From Verrucosispora sioxanthis (GTDB lineage Bacteria; Actinomycetota; Actinomycetes; Mycobacteriales; Micromonosporaceae): a DNA stretch of 54,397 bases. The stretch spans positions 1 to 54,397 of the forward strand of contig NZ_SAIY01000016.1 in the NCBI RefSeq assembly GCF_010560025.1, written 5' to 3'. Below, piece by piece: positions 45,076 to 52,934 of the stretch. Numbering within the stretch: position 1 is the stretch's first letter; each line of letters starts with the position of its first letter. The position numbers were made by a program, and so were the translations under genes. The notes under the pieces are model-generated. The model ran no database searches and was not told where the DNA came from. It saw only the letters and a list, made by a program, of their open reading frames with translations.

Positions 45076-47261
45076 CGTTCTCCTTTGACCCGCGAGGCGA
45101 TCTGTTCCAGCATGTCCCCGTCCAACGGACGCAGGCTGGTGCTGGCCACCGCGCCGCAGAAGTATCCCTGCACGTGGTGGATGCCGAGATCCCAGATCTG
45201 TCGCAGGCTGACCGGCGCCTCGTCGTCGTAGCCCTCGACCACCACGGCACGTGGATGGGGAGCGTCTCCCTGATCTCTGGCATAGCGCGCCACCTGCGTC
45301 ACCAGCCGCAGCTCGTCCACGGCCAGCGGGTGGTGCAGCACAGCCCGGTCCACCTTGATCTGGGTGAGCCGTAGTTCGGCCATCCGCGCCAGTGATGCGT
45401 GTCCGACCCCGAAGTCGTCGACGGCGAAGTTGATGTGCAGCTTCTTGGCCAGTGCGGTGAGCCTGCGGTGGAAGTAGTCCAGCGGCTTCTGCGGCCAGTC
45501 CTCGCCCGGCCCCGGCTCGATGGGATCCTGCTCGGAGATCTCCAGGGTGAGTGTCCCGGGGTTGACGTCCGCCTCAGTGAGCGCCTTGCTCACCTGTTGC
45601 AGATATGCGTCGCGGAGCAGCGAGCGGACCGCGACGTTCACCGACAGCGGTTTGATGCCCTGCCAGCCTGCCGCACCGGCGGCCTCGGCGTACGACCGGA
45701 TGGCCTTCGACACGAGCAGAGCGTCACGTTCGATGATGAAGCGGTCGCCCCAGTCGTACGCCATCCGCAGCGCCGCGAGCGGTGCGCTCATCTCCCGCTC
45801 GTTGCGGCGGGCCAGCGCCTCGAAGCTGTGCACGCCGACTCCAGCGGGGTGCCTGCTCAGCTCCACCACCGGCTGGAACACCATGGTCATGGAGTCGATG
45901 AGCTTCTGGTAGATGGTGAACGCGTACTCGTACACCGGCGCGGGCAGGCGTCCGAACGCGATGCGCAGCGCGGTCATCACCGTCATCTCCGACTCGACGG
46001 GATCGTCGACCGGGTCGGAATCCCACACTGCGCGCAGGATCACCGCGAGCGGCTCCCCCATCTCCAGTTGCGCGGGGGCCGGGTTGACGACGGCGAGGGC
46101 GACGACCCGCTCGTCCACGTACTTGACGGGGACGCAGAGCATCCGTCGCCGGCCACCGTCGGAGACCACATGGCCCGGCATCGAGGTGCGGTACTGCACG
46201 GCTTCGTCCGCGGCGAGCTCCAGCATCGGCCGGAACAGGTCCCGGTCGAACCGCGCCGTCTTGTCCATCACCCGGAAGTCGTCGCCGATGAACTCCACCA
46301 CCGCCACCGAATCCGCGTCGACGGCGTACCGGATCAGTTCCACCCGCTCGGCGGGGCCGCCCTGCTGGGCGTGGTACCTCGGTCGATTCAGGCCACGAAA
46401 CATCCGGCCGAGCAACTGCATGATCGAGTTGCCGTGGTCCTCGAGTGGATTCTTGCAGGGACGGATGATGCCGGGGTTCGCCGGCGTGTTGAGCGCCTGC
46501 CGGTCGTGCCGGGACACCGGCGGCTGGGTCAGCGGGATGGCTGGACCGTAGGTCTTCACCCACTGCGCGGGCGGCGGGTCGATCCCCTGTTCCGCCACGA
46601 AGGCCACCATCCGGGCGAAGGACACCCGGCGCCCCTCGTCCGCCGCGTCACCGCGCAGCGCCCGCAGCACGTGATGGGTCAGCACACCGTGCCCGTACTC
46701 CGGACTCTCCCTGGCCACACCGCCCCGGGGACACGCGAGCAGGGCGCTGTGCCGGTCGACCTGGGTCCGGTACGTGTGCATCGCCGCGGCGTGTCGCCGG
46801 TCGGCGTCGGCGTAGATGCCCGCCTGGCAGCAGTCGAGCACCAGGAACGACGTGCCGGCGAACGCCTCGAACACGTCCTGCTTGAGAAACGACATCCGCA
46901 GCCCGTTGTCCGGCTCCCGGGGCAGCACCTCCGGATCCAGGTCGGCGGTCACCAGGTACGCGTCGAGCTGGTCGTTCCACTCCGGCACCAGCGCGTGGCC
47001 GGCGAAGTAGACCAGCAGCACGTCCGACGGCCCGGACCCGACAACGATCTCGCGCAGGTACGCCTTGATCTCACGCCAGGTGGCGTCCGGCCCGATGAAC
47101 ATCTTGACGGCACCGTCGTCGAAGGTGCCGTAATCCTGGTCGAGCAGCACGGCCCGCAGGTCCTGCGCGTCGCTCTCGGCGAACCGCAGCGCGGGAAGCT
47201 GCACGTCGTAGCCGCACTGGTTCACTCCGATCAGGACGGCTTGTCGCTTGCTCGGCGCCAT
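45072..47261 (-). CDS. Caspase-GAF-EAL fusion protein
   Basis: 729 residues. 1-245: caspase-like C14 domain, with catalytic His89 (YFAGHALV) and Cys145 (LVLDCCQAG). About 290-440: GAF-like sensor (ERVELIRYAVDADSVAVVEF ... VVALAVVNP). About 455-705: EAL phosphodiesterase domain with every main residue visible: Glu481 (FEALARR), Asn542, Glu574, Asp615-Asp616 (VDDFGVGHASL), Lys636, Glu676 and Gln698 (VQGYF). No signal or membrane helix, so cytoplasmic. Coupled to the EACC1-like gene by ATGA. It joins a death-type protease with a c-di-GMP-type domain in one chain. Whether the EAL part hydrolyses or only senses the nucleotide is open. Confidence 0.9.
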   Translation of the reverse strand: MAPSKRQAVLIGVNQCGYDVQLPALRFAESDAQDLRAVLLDQDYGTFDDGAVKMFIGPDATWREIKAYLREIVVGSGPSDVLLVYFAGHALVPEWNDQLDAYLVTADLDPEVLPREPDNGLRMSFLKQDVFEAFAGTSFLVLDCCQAGIYADADRRHAAAMHTYRTQVDRHSALLACPRGGVARESPEYGHGVLTHHVLRALRGDAADEGRRVSFARMVAFVAEQGIDPPPAQWVKTYGPAIPLTQPPVSRHDRQALNTPANPGIIRPCKNPLEDHGNSIMQLLGRMFRGLNRPRYHAQQGGPAERVELIRYAVDADSVAVVEFIGDDFRVMDKTARFDRDLFRPMLELAADEAVQYRTSMPGHVVSDGGRRRMLCVPVKYVDERVVALAVVNPAPAQLEMGEPLAVILRAVWDSDPVDDPVESEMTVMTALRIAFGRLPAPVYEYAFTIYQKLIDSMTMVFQPVVELSRHPAGVGVHSFEALARRNEREMSAPLAALRMAYDWGDRFIIERDALLVSKAIRSYAEAAGAAGWQGIKPLSVNVAVRSLLRDAYLQQVSKALTEADVNPGTLTLEISEQDPIEPGPGEDWPQKPLDYFHRRLTALAKKLHINFAVDDFGVGHASLARMAELRLTQIKVDRAVLHHPLAVDELRLVTQVARYARDQGDAPHPRAVVVEGYDDEAPVSLRQIWDLGIHHVQGYFCGAVASTSLRPLDGDMLEQIASRVKGER

Positions 47262-47341
47262 CGCACACCCCCGAGGCGAACCGTCGCGCGGTCACAATGT
47301 GAATCCATGTCAACGCCGTAAGTGACCTTATCGGGTCTCGC

Positions 47342-47583
47342 TCACGAGACAGCGCAGCGTCGGATTTCCGTCAAACGGCCGCCGAGGTGTCCAAGCGCCA
47401 CCTGCGCGCGACGCGGTAGGTCGAGGGCGGCGCCGCCCGCCATCGCGGCACATGTCAACGCATGCGCCTGGCCTCGTGATCGACTCGGCGCCGGAACCGC
47501 TCGTCCGCCCGGTACAGGTGCAGCATCGCGCGTACCCGTGCCGCGGCCGGGATGCCGTCCTCCAACCGGAACTCCTTCAACAC
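47342..47583 (-). pseudogene. Small helical ORF upstream of the caspase gene (one apparent frameshift)
   Basis: A GTG at 47583 has GAGGA a few bases upstream. It reads VLKEFRLEDGIPAAARVRAM and a charged helix to RRMR, where the frame stops at 47455. One added base continues as LTCAAMAGGAALDLPRR...GHLGGRLTEIRRCAVS to a stop at 47342, giving about 80 residues. Both halves have coherent, protein-like composition. Being on the same strand 80 bases before the caspase-EAL gene, it might belong to that operon. Family not recognised. The rest of 47262-47637 shows nothing else. Confidence 0.35.
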
Positions 47584-47637
47584 CCGGTCCTCGTCGACGC
47601 ACGCCCGGGGCTGTCGACCACCGAACCAGGGCCCCTG

Positions 47638-47820
47638 GTGACCGCGCCCCCGACTCCCGCCGACCTGCTTCGGATCGACGGTCGCGCCTCGGTGCAGTTC
47701 GCCGGTGGTCGGGCGCTGACCCTGCGCGTCGTCTCGGTCAGCGACCGGCACGCCTACGACGGCTGGATCTGGCTGACCGGGTACGTCATCGACCGGCGCG
47801 GCGAGGCCACCAACTGGTGA
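47638..47820 (+). CDS. Small protein with YDGWxWLxGYV motif
   Basis: About 60 residues from GTG 47638 (an upstream ATG at 47452 is in frame, but the added part looks like antisense of the neighbouring ORF). RASVQFAGGRALTLRVVSVSDRHAYDGWIWLTGYVIDRRG is a beta-rich block seen in many short actinomycete proteins of unknown function. Start uncertain, family recognition from memory of the motif only. Confidence 0.5.
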   Translation: MTAPPTPADLLRIDGRASVQFAGGRALTLRVVSVSDRHAYDGWIWLTGYVIDRRGEATNW

Positions 47821-47874
47821 CGAGTGGTCGCGCCTGGTGAGGCTGCGATTTCGTGCGTCCGTGCCGGTGCCCGG

Positions 47875-48033
47875 TCAGCCTCGGCGGGCTGCGGTGGGTC
47901 GGCGGGTGGCGAGGATGGCCAGGGTCTCCCGGCGTACGGTGTCGGGCTCGTGCATCAGGCGACGATGGGCGAAACGGACCACCAAGATGCCGATGGTCGC
48001 CAGTAGGGCGTCGCGGCGCAGGTCGATCTCACG
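47875..48033 (-). pseudogene. Remnant of a DUF559-type endonuclease-like protein
   Basis: On the minus strand, REIDLRRDALLATIGILVVRFAHRR followed by LMHEPDTVRRETLAIL resembles the C-terminal part of DUF559/Vsr-like proteins (RD.LL...G..V.RF..R.L..EP..V). Upstream of about 48033 the frame stays open but loses any likeness, so only the 3' end seems to survive. The neighbouring stretches 47821-47874 and 48034-48285 hold no other gene I can support. Confidence 0.4.
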
Positions 48034-48285
48034 CTGGCGGGGACCCCACCCGGGCGCCGCCTGTGGACACCCGCCCCACTGTGGAGAACCCCCACCCCGC
48101 CACCGAATCTGCTGGGCGCCGTCGAAGGCTCCGGATCTGTGGCAGTGAAGGTGGCGCGAGGTCGGCGTGGCGAACGTCAGGACTGCCACGAATCGGGGGA
48201 CGTCAGCTGGGCCGGCGTACCGGTGAGGGGTGGGTGGGAGGGGCGGGTCCGCCGGATGGTGGGGGTGATCGGATATAAGGGACGG

Positions 48286-49062
48286 ATGGAGTTGCCGCCG
48301 TATCTGGCCACGATGCCGATGCACGCGATCACCGAGATGCACGGCGAGGCCGGGCTGCGGGAGCGGTTCCGGCTGGAGATCGAGGGGTTCGGGGCCGAGG
48401 AGCGTGGCCGGCTCGAGGAGGCGCTTGAGCTGGCCGGGTGGCTGCACCGCGATGATCGGCGGTCCCGGGAGCCGTACGTCAACCATCTGCTCCGGGTGGC
48501 GATCCGGATGCTGCACCACTACCAGGTACGCGACGTCGACGTGATCGTCGCCGGACTGCTGCACGACGCCGTCGAGGACCATCCCGCCGAGCTGGCCGGC
48601 GGTGAAGAGCCGAGCGGAGAGCCGAGCGGAGAGGCGGGCGGCGTTGAGGAGGTTCTGAGCGCCGACGTCAGGTCGGCGGCCCTGGGGGCGCTGGCCGAGC
48701 GGTTCGGCTCGCGGGTGGCGCGGCTGGTCGCGGCGGTCACCAACCCGCCGTGGGATCCCGGGCGCGACCGGTACGAGCAGTACCGGGAGCATGTCGCGGC
48801 CAGTCTCGAACGGGAACCGTGGGCGCGGGTCATCAAGATCTCCGACTTCACCGACAACGGTGTGGGGGTGATCCATTCGGTCGGCCCGAAGGTCGAGTCG
48901 TCGGCCCGCAAGTACCGGCCGTTGGTGCCGGTGTACCGCGACCTCGTCACCCGTGCCGACACTCCCCTGCCCGAGGCGGTCAAGCGACACATCCTGGACC
49001 AGCTCGACCTGGCCGAGCAGCGCTTCAGCGCCATCCTCGACCAACCCGCGCACCCCGCCTGA
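48286..49062 (+). CDS. HD-domain hydrolase of the Mesh1/SpoT (ppGpp hydrolase) type
   Basis: 258 residues. His67 (EPYVNHLLRVA), His93-Asp94 and Glu97-Asp98 (LLHDAVEDHP), and KISDFTDN near residue 188 reproduce the metal/substrate motif order of RelA/SpoT hydrolase domains (H, HDxxED, D..DN). No synthetase or TGS domain, so it is a stand-alone enzyme. About 106-120 hold a small GEEPSGEPSGEAGG repeat insertion. The ATG at 48286 follows AAGGGA closely; earlier starts are possible. Substrate (ppGpp or another nucleotide) is inferred. Confidence 0.85.
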   Translation: MELPPYLATMPMHAITEMHGEAGLRERFRLEIEGFGAEERGRLEEALELAGWLHRDDRRSREPYVNHLLRVAIRMLHHYQVRDVDVIVAGLLHDAVEDHPAELAGGEEPSGEPSGEAGGVEEVLSADVRSAALGALAERFGSRVARLVAAVTNPPWDPGRDRYEQYREHVAASLEREPWARVIKISDFTDNGVGVIHSVGPKVESSARKYRPLVPVYRDLVTRADTPLPEAVKRHILDQLDLAEQRFSAILDQPAHPA

Positions 49063-49446
49063 AAGCCTTCCGATCGACGCCGCGTAGGCCACACGAGTGA
49101 CGCTGCGATGCCGCGCCGAGGTTGCGCCAGGGCACGTAGAACACGTCGCCGCCGGAGACGACGACGCCCCTGATCCGTCCGGGCCCTCAGCTCGACAGCG
49201 CGCGGCACACAGGGCGTGGACGCCGCGTCACCCCACCTGAGCGGCACCGTCCGAACCCCGAGTCCGCCTCGGACGCCTCGGTGGAAGCCGTCCCGTGCCC
49301 GTTGGCTCGATGCAGCAATGCCGTCCGTCGCCGGACAGCCTGGCCACGGCGGGCGCGGATCGTCCACCCGTCGCGGGTGCGTCCGCGCTGGGTAGGATGC
49401 GGTGATCTAGGCGCTTTCCGACGACCTCTCCGATAGGAGCTCCGGC
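49063..49446. other. 384-base stretch without a supportable gene
   Basis: No frame has convincing coding character. On the minus strand near 49168-49113 the phrase GVVVSGGDVFYVPWRNLGAA looks protein-like, but it is short, unbounded by a start, and interrupted by stops. It may be a gene remnant. The right end should hold the promoter of the lyase gene. Confidence 0.4.
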
Positions 49447-49476
49447 ATGCCCAGCCCGCCCCCTGATCGGCGGTGA
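49447..49476 (+). CDS. Possible leader peptide of the MalY-type gene
   Basis: ATG 49447 has AGGAG six bases upstream and encodes MPSPPPDRR. Its TGA (49474-49476) overlaps the downstream GTG start by GTGA. This arrangement suggests translational coupling or proline-sensitive control, although it is too short to prove as a gene. Confidence 0.35.
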   Translation: MPSPPPDRR

Positions 49477-50687
49477 CGGTGAATCCGCTGACCCAGTTGT
49501 CCCTGGCCGAGCTACGGCGACGTACCAGCGTCAAGTGGCGCCAGTACGCCGACGACGTGCTGCCGCTGTGGGTGGCCGAGATGGACGTCCCGCTGGCCGC
49601 GCCGGTCGCCGAGGCACTGCACGACGCGGTCGGGCGCGGTGACACCGGGTACGCCTGCGGGACGCACTACGCCGAGGCGCTCGGCGATTTCGCGGCCCGC
49701 CGGTGGGGGTGGTCCGACCTGCCGGTCGACCGTACGACCCTGGTTCCGGACGTGATGCTCGGCATCGTCGAGGTGCTCCGGTTGCTCACCGGTCCCGGCG
49801 ACGCGGTCGTGGTCTGCGCACCGGTCTACCCGCCGTTCTATGCCTTTGTCAGCCACGCCGACCGGCGGGTGATCGAGGCACCGCTCGGCGCGGACCAGCG
49901 GATGGACACCTCGACGCTGGAGGAGGCGTTCCGCCGGGCCCGCGCGGACGGTCGCCGGGCGGTGTTCCTACTGTGCAACCCGCACAACCCGACGGGCGTG
50001 GTGCACCGCCGCGACGAACTCGAAGCCGTCGCCGACCTCGCCGGCCGGTACGGGGTGCGGGTGGTCTCCGACGAGATCCACGCCCCGCTGGTGCTGCCGG
50101 GGGCGCGGTTCACGCCGTACCTGACGGTGGCCGGTGCCGAGGACGCCCTGGCCGTGCTGTCCGCCTCGAAGGCGTGGAACCTGGCCGGATTGAAGTCGGC
50201 GCTCGTGGTGGCGGGCCCGCAGGCGGTCGCCGACCTGCGGCGGATCCCGGAGGAGGTCAGCCACGGGCCGAGTCATCTGGGCGTCATCGCGCACACCGCC
50301 GCGTTCCGCGACGGCGGTGAATGGCTGGACCGGCTGCTGGTCGGACTCGACCACAACCGCGAGCTGCTGGGAATGTTGCTGGCGCGGCACGCCCCGGCCA
50401 TCCGGTACCACCGTCCCGAGGGCACCTACCTCGCCTGGCTGGACTGCACCGCACTCGGCATCGACAGTGGTCCGGTCGGCGACGAGCCGGGGGTGGTGAC
50501 CGACGTCGCCGGGCCGGCGAAGCTGTTCCTCGACCGCGGGCGGGTCGCCCTCAGCTCCGGGCATGTCTTCGGCACCGGCGGTGCCGGCTTCGTACGGCTC
50601 AACTTCGCCACCGCACCGGACATCCTGACCGAGGCGGTGACCCGGATGGGCCGTGCTGTCGCCGAGCACCACGCGACGGCCGGTTAG
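49473..50687 (+). CDS. MalY/PatB-type PLP-dependent C-S lyase or aminotransferase
   Basis: 404 residues of fold-type I. N-terminal VKWRQYADDVLPLWVAEMD is typical of MalY/PatB. CNPHNPTG binds the cofactor ring region, Asp200 in SDEIHAPL pairs with the pyridine N, and Lys233 in SASKAWNLAGLK forms the Schiff base. The likely reaction is cleavage of cystathionine or other S-conjugates. GTG 49473 is used; GTG 49479 is an alternative. The C-terminus carries SSGHVFGTGGAGFVRLNFA. Confidence 0.93.
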   Translation: MTVNPLTQLSLAELRRRTSVKWRQYADDVLPLWVAEMDVPLAAPVAEALHDAVGRGDTGYACGTHYAEALGDFAARRWGWSDLPVDRTTLVPDVMLGIVEVLRLLTGPGDAVVVCAPVYPPFYAFVSHADRRVIEAPLGADQRMDTSTLEEAFRRARADGRRAVFLLCNPHNPTGVVHRRDELEAVADLAGRYGVRVVSDEIHAPLVLPGARFTPYLTVAGAEDALAVLSASKAWNLAGLKSALVVAGPQAVADLRRIPEEVSHGPSHLGVIAHTAAFRDGGEWLDRLLVGLDHNRELLGMLLARHAPAIRYHRPEGTYLAWLDCTALGIDSGPVGDEPGVVTDVAGPAKLFLDRGRVALSSGHVFGTGGAGFVRLNFATAPDILTEAVTRMGRAVAEHHATAG

Positions 50688-50711
50688 GGCTGCGTCGCGG
50701 CGGGGGCACGG

Positions 50712-51191
50712 TCAGGCGAAGAACCCCTCGCGCAGGTTGATGCCGTGTTCCAGCCACGCCTTGAGGCAGCAGAGCATCTGGGTCCAGCCCTGGCAGTTGC
50801 CGTACGAGGCCTCCTGGCCCTCCGGGGTGGGCCGCCACCCCTGCTCGGCGATGGTAACCAGGGTTTTGTCGTCGCCGAGTGACTCGAACTCCATGGTGAC
50901 GGTGGTGAAGTAGGACGCTCCGCTGACCGGGGTGTCGGTGGTGGACTGGGCGCCGTCGGCGGCCTCCCAGCGCAGCACGATCCGCCGGTCCTGCTCCACC
51001 TCGACCACCTCGACCGGGAAGGCTCCGGGGAAGTCGGCGAAATCCCAGGTGACCGTGGCGCCGGTGACCAGCCGGCCCTTCGCGCCACCGGTGGTGAAGT
51101 ACCGGGAGAGCTGGTCGGGGTCGACCACCGCTTCGAACACCTCGTGCACCGGGCGGCTGATCCGCCCGGCGATCTTGAATCGCAGGTCCAC
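50712..51191 (-). CDS. AHSA1/SRPBCC-family protein
   Basis: 159 residues: ISRPVHEVFEAVVDPDQLSRYFT start, VVEVEQDRRIVLRWE, and C-terminal CQGWTQMLCCLKAWLEHGINLREGFF, typical of AHSA1-like START-fold proteins. It diverges from an ArsR gene, the usual pairing for this family, and their promoters share a long palindrome. Ligand unknown. Confidence 0.92.
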   Translation of the reverse strand: MDLRFKIAGRISRPVHEVFEAVVDPDQLSRYFTTGGAKGRLVTGATVTWDFADFPGAFPVEVVEVEQDRRIVLRWEAADGAQSTTDTPVSGASYFTTVTMEFESLGDDKTLVTIAEQGWRPTPEGQEASYGNCQGWTQMLCCLKAWLEHGINLREGFFA

Positions 51192-51210
51192 GGCGTTCCC
51201 CTCTCACATC

Positions 51211-51242
51211 CTCGACATGTTATAGCTTTATAACATGTCGAG
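51211..51242. promoter_or_regulatory. Perfect 14+4+14 palindromic ArsR operator overlapping the arsR start codon
   Basis: Arms CTCGACATGTTATA (51211-51224) and complement (51229-51242) around GCTT. The ATG of the ArsR gene (51235-51237) lies inside the right arm, and the TATA sequences near the centre can serve as -10 element. The left arm ends about 20 bases before the AHSA1 start, so one site can control both genes. Confidence 0.85.
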
Positions 51243-51609
51243 TCGCCAGGGAGAGCGTTCCGGCCCGGAACCGGTCGACGAGGACCGCGTCTTCAAGGCG
51301 CTGGCGTCGTCGACCCGCCGACAGATCCTCGACGCGTTGAAGAACCAGCCACGCACCACCGGTGCTCTCTGCGAGCGGTTCCCTCAGCTGGACCGCTGCA
51401 CGGTGATGCAGCACCTGCGGGTGCTGGAGGCGGCCGGGCTGGTCATCGCCCAGCGCAAGGGCCGCGAGCGGTGGAACCACCTCGATCCGCTACCGATCAA
51501 GCACATCCACGACCGGTGGATCGGCGACTACGCCAGCGCCGCAGTGGGAATGCTGGCCACCCTCAGACACGACCTCGAAGGCCGTGCGCCCGGCCACCGG
51601 GCAGGGTGA
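51235..51609 (+). CDS. ArsR-family winged-helix repressor
   Basis: 124 residues. RVFKALASSTRRQILDAL, then TTGALCERFPQLDRCTVMQHLRVLEAAGLV as helix-turn-helix, and the wing AQRKGRERWNHLDPLPIK. No paired cysteine metal site is evident, as in the subgroup linked with AHSA1 proteins. The start codon lies within its operator and there is no ribosome-binding site, so the message is probably leaderless. Confidence 0.93.
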   Translation: MSSRQGERSGPEPVDEDRVFKALASSTRRQILDALKNQPRTTGALCERFPQLDRCTVMQHLRVLEAAGLVIAQRKGRERWNHLDPLPIKHIHDRWIGDYASAAVGMLATLRHDLEGRAPGHRAG

Positions 51610-51626
51610 CCGCCGTACCGGCGCCG

Positions 51627-52064
51627 TCAGCCGGCGGCCGTCACGAAGACACAGAACGGGTGCCCCTCCGGGTCGGCGTACACCCGGAACGGTTCGTCGG
51701 GGCCGGCCAGCCGGTCGGCCAGCAGGCGACCGCCGAGGGCGAGCACCCGCTCGTGCTGCGCCACCAACTGCTCGACAGAGGTCACGCTGAGATCCAGATG
51801 CAGCTGCTGGGGCACCGGGCCGTCCGGCCAGCTCGGTCGCGGCAACGAATCAACCTGCTGGAAGGCCAACTGCGGGCTGCCCTCCGGGGTCCTCAACACC
51901 AGCCAGTCAGCTCCGCGCTCATCGACCTGCCCGGGCTCGGGCGGCTCGTCGCCGGGCCGGTAGACCAGGCCCAGCAGCGCCCGGTAGAACTCCGCCAGCG
52001 ACCTGGCGTCGGTGCAGTCGAGCACCACCTGACACAGCCTGGGAGTGTTCTCCCGCTCGACCAT
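51627..52064 (-). CDS. VOC-family (glyoxalase/bleomycin-resistance-like) protein
   Basis: 145 residues with paired beta-alpha-beta-beta-beta units: RLCQVVLDCTDARSLAEFYRALLGLVY and QQLHLDLSVTSVEQLVAQHERVLALGG, ending YADPEGHPFCVFV. Metal-ligand candidates are His in QLHLDL and the later Glu of DPEGHPF. Function unknown. It is convergent with the ArsR gene and may bind a small molecule. Confidence 0.9.
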   Translation of the reverse strand: MVERENTPRLCQVVLDCTDARSLAEFYRALLGLVYRPGDEPPEPGQVDERGADWLVLRTPEGSPQLAFQQVDSLPRPSWPDGPVPQQLHLDLSVTSVEQLVAQHERVLALGGRLLADRLAGPDEPFRVYADPEGHPFCVFVTAAG

Positions 52065-52103
52065 CCCGGGTCACCTCCGACATAGGTGGGAAACGCGGCT
52101 CGG

Positions 52104-52763
52104 TCAGTCCCGGCTGGGTGCCGGCCCGTTATCGTTGAACCGGAAGCTGCTCGTCGGCGGCCCGTCGCCCAACTCCTCCAGGATCAACCCGGCGTCCCGT
52201 GACGTCCGCAGGTACGCCGAGTTGTTGCTGATCAGGAACCCCTCATCCGCGTCGGCGGCGGTGATGGCGAACTGCTGTCGTGGCTCGTCCTTCCGACAGG
52301 CGGCGCCCTCCACCAGCAGCGGCCGGCCGCCGCCCGGGTTGCGGACCTGCCAGCAGACCGGGTCGCCGGTGCCGGGGCCACCGCCGGCCCCACGGTACGA
52401 CCGGATCAGAAAGTCCTGCCCGCCCAGTGGGGTCGGCACGAACAACTGCCGACCGCTGTCGTCGTCCACCTCGGCCAGGCGGCCGTCGTCGGTCAACGAC
52501 AGTCCGGCCTCGAAGCCGTCCATCCGGGTGATGGTGATCTGGCGGGTGCCGGACAGCACCGCCGGGGTGGCGGTCGGCTCCGGGCTGGCCGACGTCGACG
52601 CCGTGGGCATGGGCACCGTCGTGGTGGTGGCCTCGGCGATCGGTGAACCCGTCACCGTCGGCGAGGCGGAGACGTCGTCGGTGCCACCCGGGTCACCGCA
52701 CCCCACGGCTCCCACGGCCAGTGCCACCACCCCCGCCGCGGCGAACCGGCTTCGCTTCGACAT
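52104..52763 (-). CDS. Exported lipoprotein with Ser/Thr/Pro linker
   Basis: 219 residues. Signal MSKRSRFAAAGVVALAVGAVGC with lipid Cys22. Then a Thr/Ser/Pro-rich linker (about 28-68) and a beta-trefoil-like domain (RQITITRMDGFEAGLSLTDDGRLAEV ... QDFLIRSY ... QQFAITAADADEGFLISN ... AYLRTS) whose repeating units suggest a ricin-B-like ligand-binding fold. GCGAGGAATG lies at the start. No neighbours explain its role. Confidence 0.78.
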   Translation of the reverse strand: MSKRSRFAAAGVVALAVGAVGCGDPGGTDDVSASPTVTGSPIAEATTTTVPMPTASTSASPEPTATPAVLSGTRQITITRMDGFEAGLSLTDDGRLAEVDDDSGRQLFVPTPLGGQDFLIRSYRGAGGGPGTGDPVCWQVRNPGGGRPLLVEGAACRKDEPRQQFAITAADADEGFLISNNSAYLRTSRDAGLILEELGDGPPTSSFRFNDNGPAPSRD

Positions 52764-52854
52764 TCCTCGCTCCCCATCCCGGCCCGTGCAGGCTTTCCGG
52801 TCGGCGCACCGCCCCGGGGCCGTCCTCGTTGATCGACGTACCCGGAAGGCCGCA

Positions 52855-52919
52855 CGGGTATGCAAGGGAGCTGATCGAGGCGGTCCGGCGCCCCGACGCG
52901 CGATATCGATGCATACCCG
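52855..52919. promoter_or_regulatory. Widely spaced inverted repeat upstream of the DUF6518 gene
   Basis: CGGGTATGCA (52855-52864) and its exact complement TGCATACCCG (52910-52919) are 45 bases apart, in the 171-base gap between two divergent genes. The second arm ends 15 bases before the ATG at 52935. It could be a two-site operator with DNA looping. Confidence 0.4.
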
Positions 52920-52934
52920 GTATTCTCGCGTGTC

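Noticed and set aside
44411..45283. 290-residue minus-strand open frame spanning the palindromic element and the EACC1 gene
   Set aside because: Runs through a terminator hairpin and repeat and has no coding character; the overlapping EACC1-like frame is the convincing one.
47875..49092. 405-residue minus-strand open frame across the HD gene
   Set aside because: Shadow of the HD hydrolase gene; only its last 52 residues resemble a real family and were kept as a DUF559-type remnant.
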